A stretch of 11,589 nucleotides of DNA from an uncultured Christensenella sp. (GTDB lineage: Bacteria > Bacillota > Clostridia > Christensenellales > Borkfalkiaceae), in contig CAJTQF010000018.1 of assembly GCA_910578565.1 (NCBI GenBank), positions 1 through 11,589 on the forward strand. The letters run 5' to 3'. The notes beneath the pieces are model-generated. The model was not told the DNA's origin. It was given only the letters and a program-made list of their open reading frames with translations, and did no database searches. Positions 1-7,048 of the stretch are shown here, piece by piece (the first letter of the stretch is position 1; each line of letters opens with the position of its first letter). The position numbers and the translations under genes are program-made.

Positions 1-28
1 ACAGAAATAAGAGGAGGAACAGAGAATA

Positions 29-331
29 GTGTTTAATATCAATTTGTTAGCGGCGGACGAGGGTTTGAACGGAAGCCTTGCTCAAATCGTAGAAAAGCTC
101 AAAAGCCTTATGGACAGCTTTTGGCTGTACATAGTAATCGCGCTTGCGGCGGTCGTCGTTATTTGGGGCGCGTATATCGGTATCAAAATTGCAATCGCGC
201 ACAGAAACGAAGAAAAGATTAACGCGAGAGATATGGTCAAAAACCTTATTATCGGTATCGTGATTATATTCGTCGTGGCAATGGGCGCACCGCTTTTCAT
301 CAACGGCTTGTCCGCTTGGGTAGGCGCGTAA
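29..331 (+). CDS. VirB2/TrbC-like pilin subunit of a Gram-positive conjugation system
   Basis: This 100-aa protein is probably the small pilin-like component of the conjugative type IV secretion channel, inserted in the cytoplasmic membrane. A short polar N-terminus (1-30) precedes a first hydrophobic helix (about 32-57), a charged cytoplasmic-type loop with the motif AIAHRNEEK followed by AR (56-67), and a second helix with a conserved Gly pair (about 72-97). Size, two-helix layout and position before VirB6- and VirB4-like genes match the VirB2/TrbC and Mbov_0395-type ICE pilins. No convincing cleaved signal peptide is seen. The GTG start follows GAGGAGGAAC with an 11-nt spacer. Upstream frames are open to the window edge, so an upstream gene may end at 29 (TAG overlapping the GTG) or at 36. 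The C-terminal domain of the 683-aa protein at 4237-6288 is a clear homologue. The family call is from recognition, not a search. Confidence 0.82.
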   Translation: MFNINLLAADEGLNGSLAQIVEKLKSLMDSFWLYIVIALAAVVVIWGAYIGIKIAIAHRNEEKINARDMVKNLIIGIVIIFVVAMGAPLFINGLSAWVGA

Positions 332-349
332 GAAAACAATAATTCCGAA

Positions 350-384
350 CAAGGCGGCAGGGCAACTTGCCGCCTTGACTTTTT
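350..384 (+). terminator. Hairpin plus T-run: probable attenuator after the pilin gene
   Basis: A perfect 10-bp inverted repeat, CAAGGCGGCA (350-359) and TGCCGCCTTG (368-377), encloses an 8-nt loop and is followed two bases later by five Ts (380-384). It lies between the pilin stop and the ribosome-binding site of the next gene, inside what is otherwise one operon. The short T-run suggests partial rather than complete termination, which would keep pilin mRNA above that of the channel and ATPase genes. The structure is visible; its effect on expression is inferred. Confidence 0.6.
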
Positions 385-399
385 CGGAAAGGAGGATAA

Positions 400-1602
400 A
401 TGCTTATATTTTTTCAAGAGCTTTGTCTGCAACTGTTCTTATGGTTGTTACAGTTGATTGACGGGCTTATGGAAATATTCTCGGCGATCGCAGGGGTAAC
501 GAACGTAAGAGTAAACGGACAGTCGGTAAACATAATCGAATATCTTGCGGGCAATTCGACGGTAGGCACAATTTTTTGGTGCATCTTCATCTTGGCGGTA
601 GGTCTGACTTGTATTTTTACGATAGTAGGACTTGTCAAGAATATGATTGCGAACAACCGAAATATATCGAGTATCGTTGGCAAATTCTTTTTGGCGTTAC
701 TCGGCACAATGGCAATGCTCGCGGTCGTGTTCTTGGGAATACTTATCGCAAATTCACTTTTACAGTTGCTTGCCCGAATATTCCAAATCGACAACTCAAA
801 TAAACTCTCGAACGCGCTATTCAATGCGTGCGTGGGAAATTGGATAAACGGCTACAACATCAATAAAATCAATGTAACGAGCTTATCCGTATCGGATATT
901 TTCGGTGGCTACAACGCCGCGCTTTTCGGCGTGTGGCCCACTTCGTGGAAATGCAACGGTATGGTCAACCCGAATACGTTTATGTACTTGCCCGCGCTTA
1001 TATCAAGCATTGCGCTCGGTATTGCGCTTATTATCGCCATACTCAATCTTGCGAAAAGGGTGTACGAAATCATTTATTTGTACTTCTGTATGCCCGTTTC
1101 AATGTCAACGCTTCCGCTTGACGACGGCGCGAGGTTTAAGAATTGGCGCGAACAGTTTGTAACGAAAATCATACTTGCCTACGGCGCGGTTTTGTCCGTG
1201 AACGTGTTTGTGCTTTTACTGCCGCTCATACAGTCTATGAGTATACCTAACGTGGGTAGCTTCGGCAATTCCGTGTTCACGATATTTATGATAGTCGGCG
1301 GAGCTATGGTTATTCCGGCAGGACAGACATTGTTTGCTCGGCTTTTCGGAACGGCAGACGATATGCACGCAGGCGGCGGTTGGTTAAGAAGCGCATACTA
1401 CGGCGGCAGAGTTGCGAGCGCAATGACGATAGGCTTGGCTTGGAAAGGCGTTAAGGGCATAGCCCACGCAGTAAGACACAATAGGCACTCAAACAATAAC
1501 GGCGGCAGTTCGGACAGCAGTAGTTCGGATAGCGGCGGCGACGAGAAATATTCAGATGACGGAAGCGCAGATACGAGCGCAACCGAAGGAGGTGGAGAAT
1601 AA
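400..1602 (+). CDS. VirB6/TrbL-like polytopic membrane protein of the conjugation channel
   Basis: This 400-aa integral membrane protein is probably the VirB6/TrbL-type inner-membrane component that helps form the conjugation channel. Hydrophobic segments lie at about 1-30 (partly amphipathic), 55-79, 96-125, 196-218 with a continuation to about 235, 255-277 and 291-315. The stretch LDDGARFKNWREQF (240-253), just before the fifth hydrophobic segment, resembles the conserved loop in Gram-positive VirB6-like proteins of the Mbov_0396 ICE type. The C-terminus (363-400) is a low-complexity hydrophilic tail rich in Ser, Asp, Gly and Glu, likely disordered. The ATG is set by AAAGGAGG at 388-395. 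The stop overlaps the start of the VirB4-like gene by one base, indicating translational coupling. The alternative is an unrelated polytopic protein, but gene order and length favour the channel role. Confidence 0.8.
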   Translation: MLIFFQELCLQLFLWLLQLIDGLMEIFSAIAGVTNVRVNGQSVNIIEYLAGNSTVGTIFWCIFILAVGLTCIFTIVGLVKNMIANNRNISSIVGKFFLALLGTMAMLAVVFLGILIANSLLQLLARIFQIDNSNKLSNALFNACVGNWINGYNINKINVTSLSVSDIFGGYNAALFGVWPTSWKCNGMVNPNTFMYLPALISSIALGIALIIAILNLAKRVYEIIYLYFCMPVSMSTLPLDDGARFKNWREQFVTKIILAYGAVLSVNVFVLLLPLIQSMSIPNVGSFGNSVFTIFMIVGGAMVIPAGQTLFARLFGTADDMHAGGGWLRSAYYGGRVASAMTIGLAWKGVKGIAHAVRHNRHSNNNGGSSDSSSSDSGGDEKYSDDGSADTSATEGGGE

Positions 1603-4247
1603 TGCGTATCATACCTAAAAAAATAAAGGTAAAGAATACCGTGTGGAAGTGTTACTCTATGGCGGACATTATCGTTGCGCTTATCGTGTTCGGCATTATT
1701 TTTATTGCTGTAACGATGGGGCAATGGGTAATCGCGGTAATACTCGGACTTGTGGCGGTGGGTATGTTTATCCCAACGCCCGACGGTATCTTCTATACTT
1801 GCGTGTACGAGAATATACGATTCCTATTCTCGAAAAAGAAATACACAAAAGGTGCAAAGAACGCAAAGGAAAGCGTGGACGCGCTTGTGGATTTGAAAGA
1901 AATCAAGGACAGCGGACTTATAGCGTATAAAGGCGGTATGTTTGGCAGAGTAATTAAAATCGGACAAAAAAACTTTGGTATCGAAGATGTGGTACAGCAG
2001 AATATCGACATCAACTACTTTGCGAACGCGCTTAAACTGTTAGACCAAAATCAGAGCGCGGACATTGTAAAGATTGACCGCCCCGTAAATTTGGACGGGT
2101 TTTCAAGCGAGTTGTTTACGCGGTTGTCGGCGGCAAAAGACAGCGACGAGGAAAAGTGTATCAAGATTATTAAAGAGAACATTCTGACAGAGCGCATTGA
2201 CCGTATCGACAAACTCAACAATATCCGTAAACAGTATTTGTCCGACTACTACATTATTATATACGGCAGAAACGAGCTTGACTTGGAAAGTACGGCGGTA
2301 AACGTGGCGAGCGAAATCGCAAAATGCGGACTCGGCACACAGCTTCTGAATATGCGCGACACGGCGGTTTTCTTGAAGTACAGCTTTTCGCGCAACTTCG
2401 ACGAGCGTGAAATCAAGGACTTGAAAGACGATGAGCTTCTTGATTGGGTAAAGCCCAAAGAGATAGTATTCCACGCAAACAGATATAAGGTGGACGGAAC
2501 GGAAGCCGCAGTTTTGGCGGTGTCCGAATATCCCTTGCGTGTAAAGAACGCTTGGGGTGCAGAGCTTTTTAATATACCGAACACAAAGGTGGTAATGCAC
2601 GTTAAACCCGTAGACAAGTTCAAAGCGATTCGCCGTATAGACAAATGTATCGGCGAGATGGAAACAAAGCAAATCATATCGGACAAGGCGAGCGAAGCGA
2701 ACAGCGCGGAAACACATAGGGCAACAATGGACACACTTTTGGACGCATTGCAGACCGAGAACGAGAGCTTGTTTGACGTAACGCTTACGGTAACGGCTTA
2801 TAACTACATAGGCAACGACAATTATAAAAAGTCTGCGCGTCGTTCAATGCTTACGGGCAATTTCAGACCGTCAACTTTATACGGCTTGCAAATCGAGGGC
2901 TTTAAGTCTGCGGCGGTATCGCCCGTGTCAACGCTCAAAAGTCAAGAGCGCGGTATAAACAGTTCGTCGCTTGCGGCGGCTTTCCCGTTTGTGCGTACTT
3001 TCGTTATGGACGAGGGCGGCATACTTCTCGGCGAGAACAACAAGACGGGCTTTCCGTTCATCTTCAATATGTGGAAACGCGGCAACTTGTATCAGAACAG
3101 TAATGCTATGATTATCGGCAAGTCGGGGAGTGGTAAATCGTACTTCTTGAAAAACCTTATCTTGAACGAGTGGGCAAACGGAACGCGAGTTATTATGCTC
3201 GATCCCGAAGCCGAGTATCTTGCCTTAACGCGCAACCTATACGGCAACGTGATAAACGTGGGTAATGCGCGAGAGGGTAGAATTAACCCTTTCCATATAT
3301 ATAAAATACTCACGGAGGACGGTGGGGTAGCGGACAGCAAGGTTACGTTCAATACGCACTTAAAAATGCTTGAATCGTTTTTCAAAATCGTGCTTGCGGA
3401 TGCGCCGCTCGACGTCATAGAGCTTATAAACAACTTGACAGTAGAAACATACGAGAAAATGGGAATCACGGAGAACACGGACTGTTCAAACTTTTCGGCA
3501 GACTACTTCCCGTTGTTTTCGGACTTGCTTGAAACATTGCAGAGTAAAGACACGGCGCAAATGGACGAACTGACGAAAAGAGATATGCGCACGGCGGAAT
3601 TGTACTTACAAAAGTTCGTAAACGGTAGGTATTCCGATATATGGAACGCGCCGAGTACGCTCAAAGTAAACGCCGACCTTATCGACTTCGACTTTCAGTC
3701 GCTGTTTGCGAACAAGAACAACGTAGTGGCGAACGCACAAATGCTGCTTGTTTTCCGCTTCATAGAACAAGAGGTCATAAACGCGCGAGAGCGGAACAAA
3801 AACGGCGCAAACTTGCGAACGCTTATTATAGCGGACGAAGCACACTTGTACATAGACCCGAAATTCCCGATAGCGTTGGACTTTTTCTATTCGATGTCAA
3901 AGAGAATACGAAAATACAACGGCAGCTTTATTCCGGCAACGCAGAATATCGCCGATTGGAACGCGAACGAGGAATTGCGCGGCAAGACGAGCGCGATTAT
4001 AAAGAACAGTCAGTACACGTTTATTTTCAAACTGTCCGCGCCCGATATGAAAGACGTATTGGACGTGTATAGGACAGGCGACAGCTTTAACGACGAAGAA
4101 CAGCGTATGATTATCTCGGCGGTTACGGGGCAAGCGTTTTTCGTAGGCTCGACAGAGCTTCGCGCTTGCGTGAGAATACAAGCCGGCAAGTGCGCGAGAG
4201 AATTATTCAGCGAAGAAAGAAAAGAGGAGGAACAAAGTGAAAGTTAA
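1602..4247 (+). CDS. virB4: VirB4-like conjugation ATPase
   Basis: This 881-aa protein is the VirB4/TraE-type hexameric ATPase that powers assembly and substrate transfer at the cytoplasmic face of the conjugation channel. The Walker A motif GKSGSGKS is at 506-513. The Walker B motif LIIADEAH has its Asp-Glu at 745-746, and ATQN (779-782) lies about 35 residues later, as usual in VirB4 C-terminal domains. Two hydrophobic segments near the N-terminus (about 21-39 and 42-57) suggest a fused VirB3/PrgI-like membrane anchor, common in Gram-positive systems; that detail is inference. The ATG follows AAGGAGGT (1586-1593) and overlaps the preceding stop by one base. The 3' end overlaps the next start by 11 nt. 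All key ATPase motifs are intact and no frameshift is seen, so the gene looks functional. It resembles Mbov_0397-type ICE ATPases. Confidence 0.93.
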   Translation: MRIIPKKIKVKNTVWKCYSMADIIVALIVFGIIFIAVTMGQWVIAVILGLVAVGMFIPTPDGIFYTCVYENIRFLFSKKKYTKGAKNAKESVDALVDLKEIKDSGLIAYKGGMFGRVIKIGQKNFGIEDVVQQNIDINYFANALKLLDQNQSADIVKIDRPVNLDGFSSELFTRLSAAKDSDEEKCIKIIKENILTERIDRIDKLNNIRKQYLSDYYIIIYGRNELDLESTAVNVASEIAKCGLGTQLLNMRDTAVFLKYSFSRNFDEREIKDLKDDELLDWVKPKEIVFHANRYKVDGTEAAVLAVSEYPLRVKNAWGAELFNIPNTKVVMHVKPVDKFKAIRRIDKCIGEMETKQIISDKASEANSAETHRATMDTLLDALQTENESLFDVTLTVTAYNYIGNDNYKKSARRSMLTGNFRPSTLYGLQIEGFKSAAVSPVSTLKSQERGINSSSLAAAFPFVRTFVMDEGGILLGENNKTGFPFIFNMWKRGNLYQNSNAMIIGKSGSGKSYFLKNLILNEWANGTRVIMLDPEAEYLALTRNLYGNVINVGNAREGRINPFHIYKILTEDGGVADSKVTFNTHLKMLESFFKIVLADAPLDVIELINNLTVETYEKMGITENTDCSNFSADYFPLFSDLLETLQSKDTAQMDELTKRDMRTAELYLQKFVNGRYSDIWNAPSTLKVNADLIDFDFQSLFANKNNVVANAQMLLVFRFIEQEVINARERNKNGANLRTLIIADEAHLYIDPKFPIALDFFYSMSKRIRKYNGSFIPATQNIADWNANEELRGKTSAIIKNSQYTFIFKLSAPDMKDVLDVYRTGDSFNDEEQRMIISAVTGQAFFVGSTELRACVRIQAGKCARELFSEERKEEEQSES

Positions 4248-6288
4248 AACAAAAGGCATTATAACGGGCGCGGCGATAGTTGTGCTTATGGCGTTGGTTG
4301 CTTTGCTTGCCGTGTTTACGGATAAACCGTTGGCGGCGAGTGCGGCAACCACGCCGAGATATGCTGTTGCATTCAATTATTCGGCTAACTATACATACGG
4401 TACGGGCGGCGGTGTAACTAATTATCCAAGCTCTGGAACAGGTACATATAGTGCGTCGTTTACATACGGTGCAAATAAATCTAATTATACTATGTCTGTT
4501 TCAATGTATGGTAGTTCGGCGTCCGGTACAGGTAGTTTTGTAAGTGGCGGTTTTATAGATTCGACGGAAGTTACGGTGGAGCTTTCTTCAAGCGTGAGCA
4601 TGACCGTAACAATAAAGGATTCAAATGGTAAAAGCGTTGGATCGGGGAATAAGAAAGCAACGGCGTCTAATCTGACGGAAGGATCATACACGGTATCGAT
4701 ATTGGGTAGCGGAGCCGGTGTGATTAACTCACGAGCCGGGTGGAGTTACAGATTGGAGGGTAACTTTAATTTTAAGATAGATAAAGGTGCGCCTACGATA
4801 AACGGAGCGAGTACATCAACGACAGGCAAGTATATCAACAGCGCATTTACGGTTTCGGCAACGGATAGCGGTAGCGGAGTAAAGGCTTTGTATATGAAAG
4901 CACCGAATAACAGCACGTTTTATTCCGTCGGTACTTCTACAACCGTAAATAAAGGAAGCGCGAACGGAAGATATACGTTTTATGCGGAGGACAATGCAGG
5001 GAATCAGTCAGGGTACTACTATGTGAACTTTGACGATACGCCGCCTACAATGAGTTGTATGGGCGCGAGCTTCGGCTCAAACACGAACGCAGGCTTTACC
5101 GTAAGAGCCGAAGATAATTCGGGAAGCGTTATTCTGTATCGCAAATTGGACGACGGAAATTGGATAGCGAGTGGAAGCAGTTATACGGTATCGAACACGG
5201 CAGAGGACGGAACATATTATTTCTACGCAATGGACGGAAGTTATGGGAACAAATCAAGCGAAGTATGGGTGCAACTCGGCGCAGAGTTAAGTGGCGAGTT
5301 TGTAAAATCCGAAACGGATAATAGCGTGTACTTTACTTGGGATAGGTCGGGTTGGACGGCAACGCTCGACGATAAGCCGTACACAAAAGGAACGTGGATA
5401 AGAACGGAAGGCGAGCATACAATTAAACTATCTTCCAAAACAAAGAGCGCGGTTTACCCTTATAAAATAGACCACTACTATGTTCAGACGATGGAAAAGC
5501 CTACTTGCACAAGTGGTGGTTATTTGCAGTACGATTGCGTTCAGTGCGGCGATAAGTATACGGATTATTCCATAGAGGAAACGGGACATTATTATGTTGC
5601 GTCCACGACGGTAGCAACCTGTACGAACGGCGGCTATACCATATATACCTGTACTCGTTGCGGCGACAGTTACACGGACAACTATACCAATCCGCTTGGT
5701 CATAACTACGAGTCAACGTATATTCCCGCTTCTTGCACCGAGTACGGTAAGACGGTGTTTACTTGCCAAGTCTGCGGTAGCAGTTACTACGAAACGGACG
5801 GAACGCTTCCTACGGGGCATAACTATACCAACGAAGTAGTAACTTCGCCGACGTGTACGACGGACGGTTTGCGCCGCAGCACTTGCGAAATTTGCGGCGA
5901 TGTATTCGATACCAAAATTACGGCTAACGGGCATAGTTACACAATAACGGAATCTTCTTCGGCAAAAGGAAAAGTAACGAGAACGTACACTTGTACGGTA
6001 TGCCGACATAGTTATACGCAGGAACTCGGCGATCAGTACGAAGAAGTTACCAACTATGTCGAGTATCTGTTTGAGCAGTACGAGCCGTATATGTGGTGGG
6101 TGCTACTTGCTTCGGCAGGAGTATGGAGTATTGTTATTGGCGTTATGATTGCCATAGCCCACAAGAACGAGGAGAAAGAAAAAGGGAAGAAAATGTTTAT
6201 AAACTACGTCATCGGCTTGGTTGTAATAGCGGTAATCGTCGTTGCTTGTCCGTTCCTTATCAGAGGAATTGCGGCATTGGTAACGTAA
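4237..6288 (+). CDS. Large secreted surface protein with Ig-like domains, Cys-rich repeats and a C-terminal pilin-like domain
   Basis: No single known family covers this 683-aa protein. A signal peptide is clear: MKVKTK, a hydrophobic core (7-27) and a likely signal peptidase site near AASAA (33-37). Residues 40-175 are Tyr/Ser/Thr/Gly-rich. Two bacterial Ig-like modules follow (about 180-265 and 266-348), both with the pattern YxFYAxD, then GN and a Val-rich strand; DDTPPT (266-271) marks the second. Cys-rich repeats begin at Cys 424, 462, 500 and 540, each C-x9-C-x2-C ending in a Gly-His pair; a fifth, degenerate copy keeps Cys 586 and 589. The last 69 residues (615-683) have two membrane helices joined by IAIAHKNEEK and match the small pilin encoded at 29-331. 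The GTG start follows GAGGAGGAAC and overlaps the virB4 stop by 11 nt. It is probably a cell-surface or mating-contact protein anchored through a pilin fold; the function is inferred. Confidence 0.85.
   Translation: MKVKTKGIITGAAIVVLMALVALLAVFTDKPLAASAATTPRYAVAFNYSANYTYGTGGGVTNYPSSGTGTYSASFTYGANKSNYTMSVSMYGSSASGTGSFVSGGFIDSTEVTVELSSSVSMTVTIKDSNGKSVGSGNKKATASNLTEGSYTVSILGSGAGVINSRAGWSYRLEGNFNFKIDKGAPTINGASTSTTGKYINSAFTVSATDSGSGVKALYMKAPNNSTFYSVGTSTTVNKGSANGRYTFYAEDNAGNQSGYYYVNFDDTPPTMSCMGASFGSNTNAGFTVRAEDNSGSVILYRKLDDGNWIASGSSYTVSNTAEDGTYYFYAMDGSYGNKSSEVWVQLGAELSGEFVKSETDNSVYFTWDRSGWTATLDDKPYTKGTWIRTEGEHTIKLSSKTKSAVYPYKIDHYYVQTMEKPTCTSGGYLQYDCVQCGDKYTDYSIEETGHYYVASTTVATCTNGGYTIYTCTRCGDSYTDNYTNPLGHNYESTYIPASCTEYGKTVFTCQVCGSSYYETDGTLPTGHNYTNEVVTSPTCTTDGLRRSTCEICGDVFDTKITANGHSYTITESSSAKGKVTRTYTCTVCRHSYTQELGDQYEEVTNYVEYLFEQYEPYMWWVLLASAGVWSIVIGVMIAIAHKNEEKEKGKKMFINYVIGLVVIAVIVVACPFLIRGIAALVT
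5500..6003 (+). repeat. Tandem Cys-rich repeats within the surface protein
   Basis: Four complete copies and one degenerate copy of a 38-40-residue unit lie within the 683-aa protein. Each complete copy has P/A-T/S-C-T, nine residues between its first two Cys, a C-x2-C pair, and a Gly-His pair followed by an aromatic residue, seen for instance as TGHNY and NGHSY. The first Cys residues are at protein positions 424, 462, 500 and 540. The last copy keeps only the C-x2-C pair (586 and 589) and lacks both the first Cys and the Gly-His. Such repeats occur in many clostridial extracellular proteins; whether they bind metal or form disulfides cannot be read from sequence. Confidence 0.8.
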
Positions 6289-6293
6289 AAGAA

Positions 6294-6347
6294 TATCGGT
6301 AGGTTGCGCTCGGTAACGGGCGCAACGCACGCCGATAAAATTTTTTT
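6294..6347 (+). terminator. Rho-independent terminator closing the conjugation operon
   Basis: An outer stem TATCGG (6294-6299) and CCGATA (6332-6337) brackets an inner perfect stem GTTGCGC (6303-6309) and GCGCAAC (6320-6326) with a 10-nt loop. It is followed by AAA and seven Ts (6341-6347). It starts six bases after the stop of the surface-protein gene and precedes a new promoter, so it separates two transcription units. Confidence 0.8.
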
Positions 6348-6378
6348 ACGATTCGCCGATAAACTTGCGCGAAACCTA

Positions 6379-6407
6379 TTGACAAAAGAAACAAACAAGA
6401 CTATAAT
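6379..6407 (+). promoter_or_regulatory. Perfect-consensus sigma-A promoter for the regulatory and recombinase unit
   Basis: TTGACA at 6379-6384 and TATAAT at 6402-6407 are separated by exactly 17 bases. Both hexamers match the vegetative sigma-factor consensus without mismatch. Transcription would start near 6413-6415 and run into the TnpV-family gene, and probably on through the recombinases, because no good terminator is seen before 11399. A promoter this strong on mobile-element genes would normally need repression; a palindrome directly downstream is a candidate operator. Confidence 0.88.
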
Positions 6408-6415
6408 AAGTATAC

Positions 6416-6433
6416 CGTCGTATCAATACGACG
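6416..6433. promoter_or_regulatory. 18-bp palindrome at the transcription start: candidate operator
   Basis: CGTCGTAT and ATACGACG form a perfect inverted repeat with a 2-bp centre (CA). It begins nine bases after the -10 box, spanning roughly +1 to +20, where a bound repressor would block initiation. The small RHH protein encoded at 6824-7048 in the same unit is the obvious candidate ligand, giving an autoregulatory loop. The palindrome is seen directly; binding is inferred. As RNA, the 2-nt centre is too tight for a full hairpin, so a DNA site is more likely. Confidence 0.6.
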
Positions 6434-6458
6434 CGAATATAAACCGCAGGAGGTTATT

Positions 6459-6812
6459 ATGAACAAGGCAGAGATTTTGAGAAAGGCGCAAAGCGACGAG
6501 GGTATGACCGTTGCGGAAATCAAGGCGTACCAAATGATGGTAGAGCAGAAGCCGCAGGTGTACGGTAAGTGGGGAACGCTGAAATTGCAATACCTTAAAG
6601 AAAAGGATATTGATTGGACTATCGCCAATCTTCCCGAATACTTGCACGGTATTGATAAGCAAGCAGACCGTATGTATGAAACGATATATGCAAAACTGTC
6701 CGCGTCGCCGCAATTCAAAAAGACGGGCGACTTTATGAAAGATTTGCAAATCGAAACGGAAATCAAAAACCGAATCGACGAGGAAATCTTGAACGAGCTT
6801 ATTTATGTATAA
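6459..6812 (+). CDS. tnpV: TnpV-family transposon-encoded protein
   Basis: This 117-aa soluble, helical protein resembles TnpV, a family found in Tn4451/Tn4453-like mobilisable transposons and many clostridial elements that carry large serine recombinases. Recognisable features are the segment YGKWGTLKLQYLKE (about 35-48), the following ANLPEYLHGIDKQAD (about 56-70), and the typical ending ELIYV. No catalytic or DNA-binding motif is visible, and the family has no established biochemical role that I know of; an accessory or regulatory part in element biology is usually assumed. It is the first gene of the unit, with AGGAGG at 6448-6453 before an ATG. The next gene follows after 11 bases, with its ribosome-binding site overlapping the stop. 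Family recognition is by eye, from conserved words rather than a search. Confidence 0.78.
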   Translation: MNKAEILRKAQSDEGMTVAEIKAYQMMVEQKPQVYGKWGTLKLQYLKEKDIDWTIANLPEYLHGIDKQADRMYETIYAKLSASPQFKKTGDFMKDLQIETEIKNRIDEEILNELIYV

Positions 6813-6823
6813 GGAGGAAAGGT

Positions 6824-7048
6824 ATGGAACGTAAAGAAAGTACGCCCGAAAGGGAAAGAAAGCGCATTTTTGAAGAAAGGCATAAGGAAGAACGCAAGGC
6901 AAAGTGTAAGGTTTGGGGAACAAGTATAGACCGTAAATTCGCGGATGAAATTGACGAGTTCTTGGTAAAACACAACATAACAAAGGTTGCTGTTATTACG
7001 GCAGGCTTTGAAGCATTGAGAAAACAATATGAGCTGAACGATAAGTAG
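6824..7048 (+). CDS. Small ribbon-helix-helix (Arc/MetJ/CopG-like) DNA-binding protein
   Basis: This 74-aa protein has a highly charged N-terminal arm (1-27, Arg/Glu/Lys-rich) and then a pattern fitting the RHH fold: a short strand with alternating residues (CKVWGTSI, 28-35), a first helix (about 37-50), a turn at HNIT (50-53) and a second helix (about 54-69). RHH proteins bind palindromic DNA as dimers through the paired strands. It is encoded just after tnpV and downstream of an 18-bp palindrome at the unit's promoter, so autorepression of tnpV and the recombinase genes is a reasonable inference. AAGGAGGA at 6811-6818 sets the ATG start. The long charged arm is unusual for a minimal RHH protein. 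It could instead act on an origin or attachment site, as excision-accessory proteins do. Confidence 0.6.
   Translation: MERKESTPERERKRIFEERHKEERKAKCKVWGTSIDRKFADEIDEFLVKHNITKVAVITAGFEALRKQYELNDK

Noticed and set aside
1..36. 3' end of an upstream gene, ending at 29 or 36
   Set aside because: Two frames are open from the window edge and neither can be preferred from so few codons, so no gene is called.
2103..2717. A 204-codon open frame on the minus strand
   Set aside because: It is antisense to virB4, has no domain and no convincing ribosome-binding site, and is explained by the codon pattern of virB4.
3641..4072. A 143-codon open frame on the plus strand
   Set aside because: It is out of frame inside the C-terminal ATPase domain of virB4 and strongly Arg/Glu/Gln-rich, a frame-shadow composition.
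5500..6003. CRISPR array or DNA-level tandem repeat
   Set aside because: The periodicity is in the protein (Cys and Gly-His spacing). The DNA copies differ too much, and there are no short identical repeats with unique spacers.
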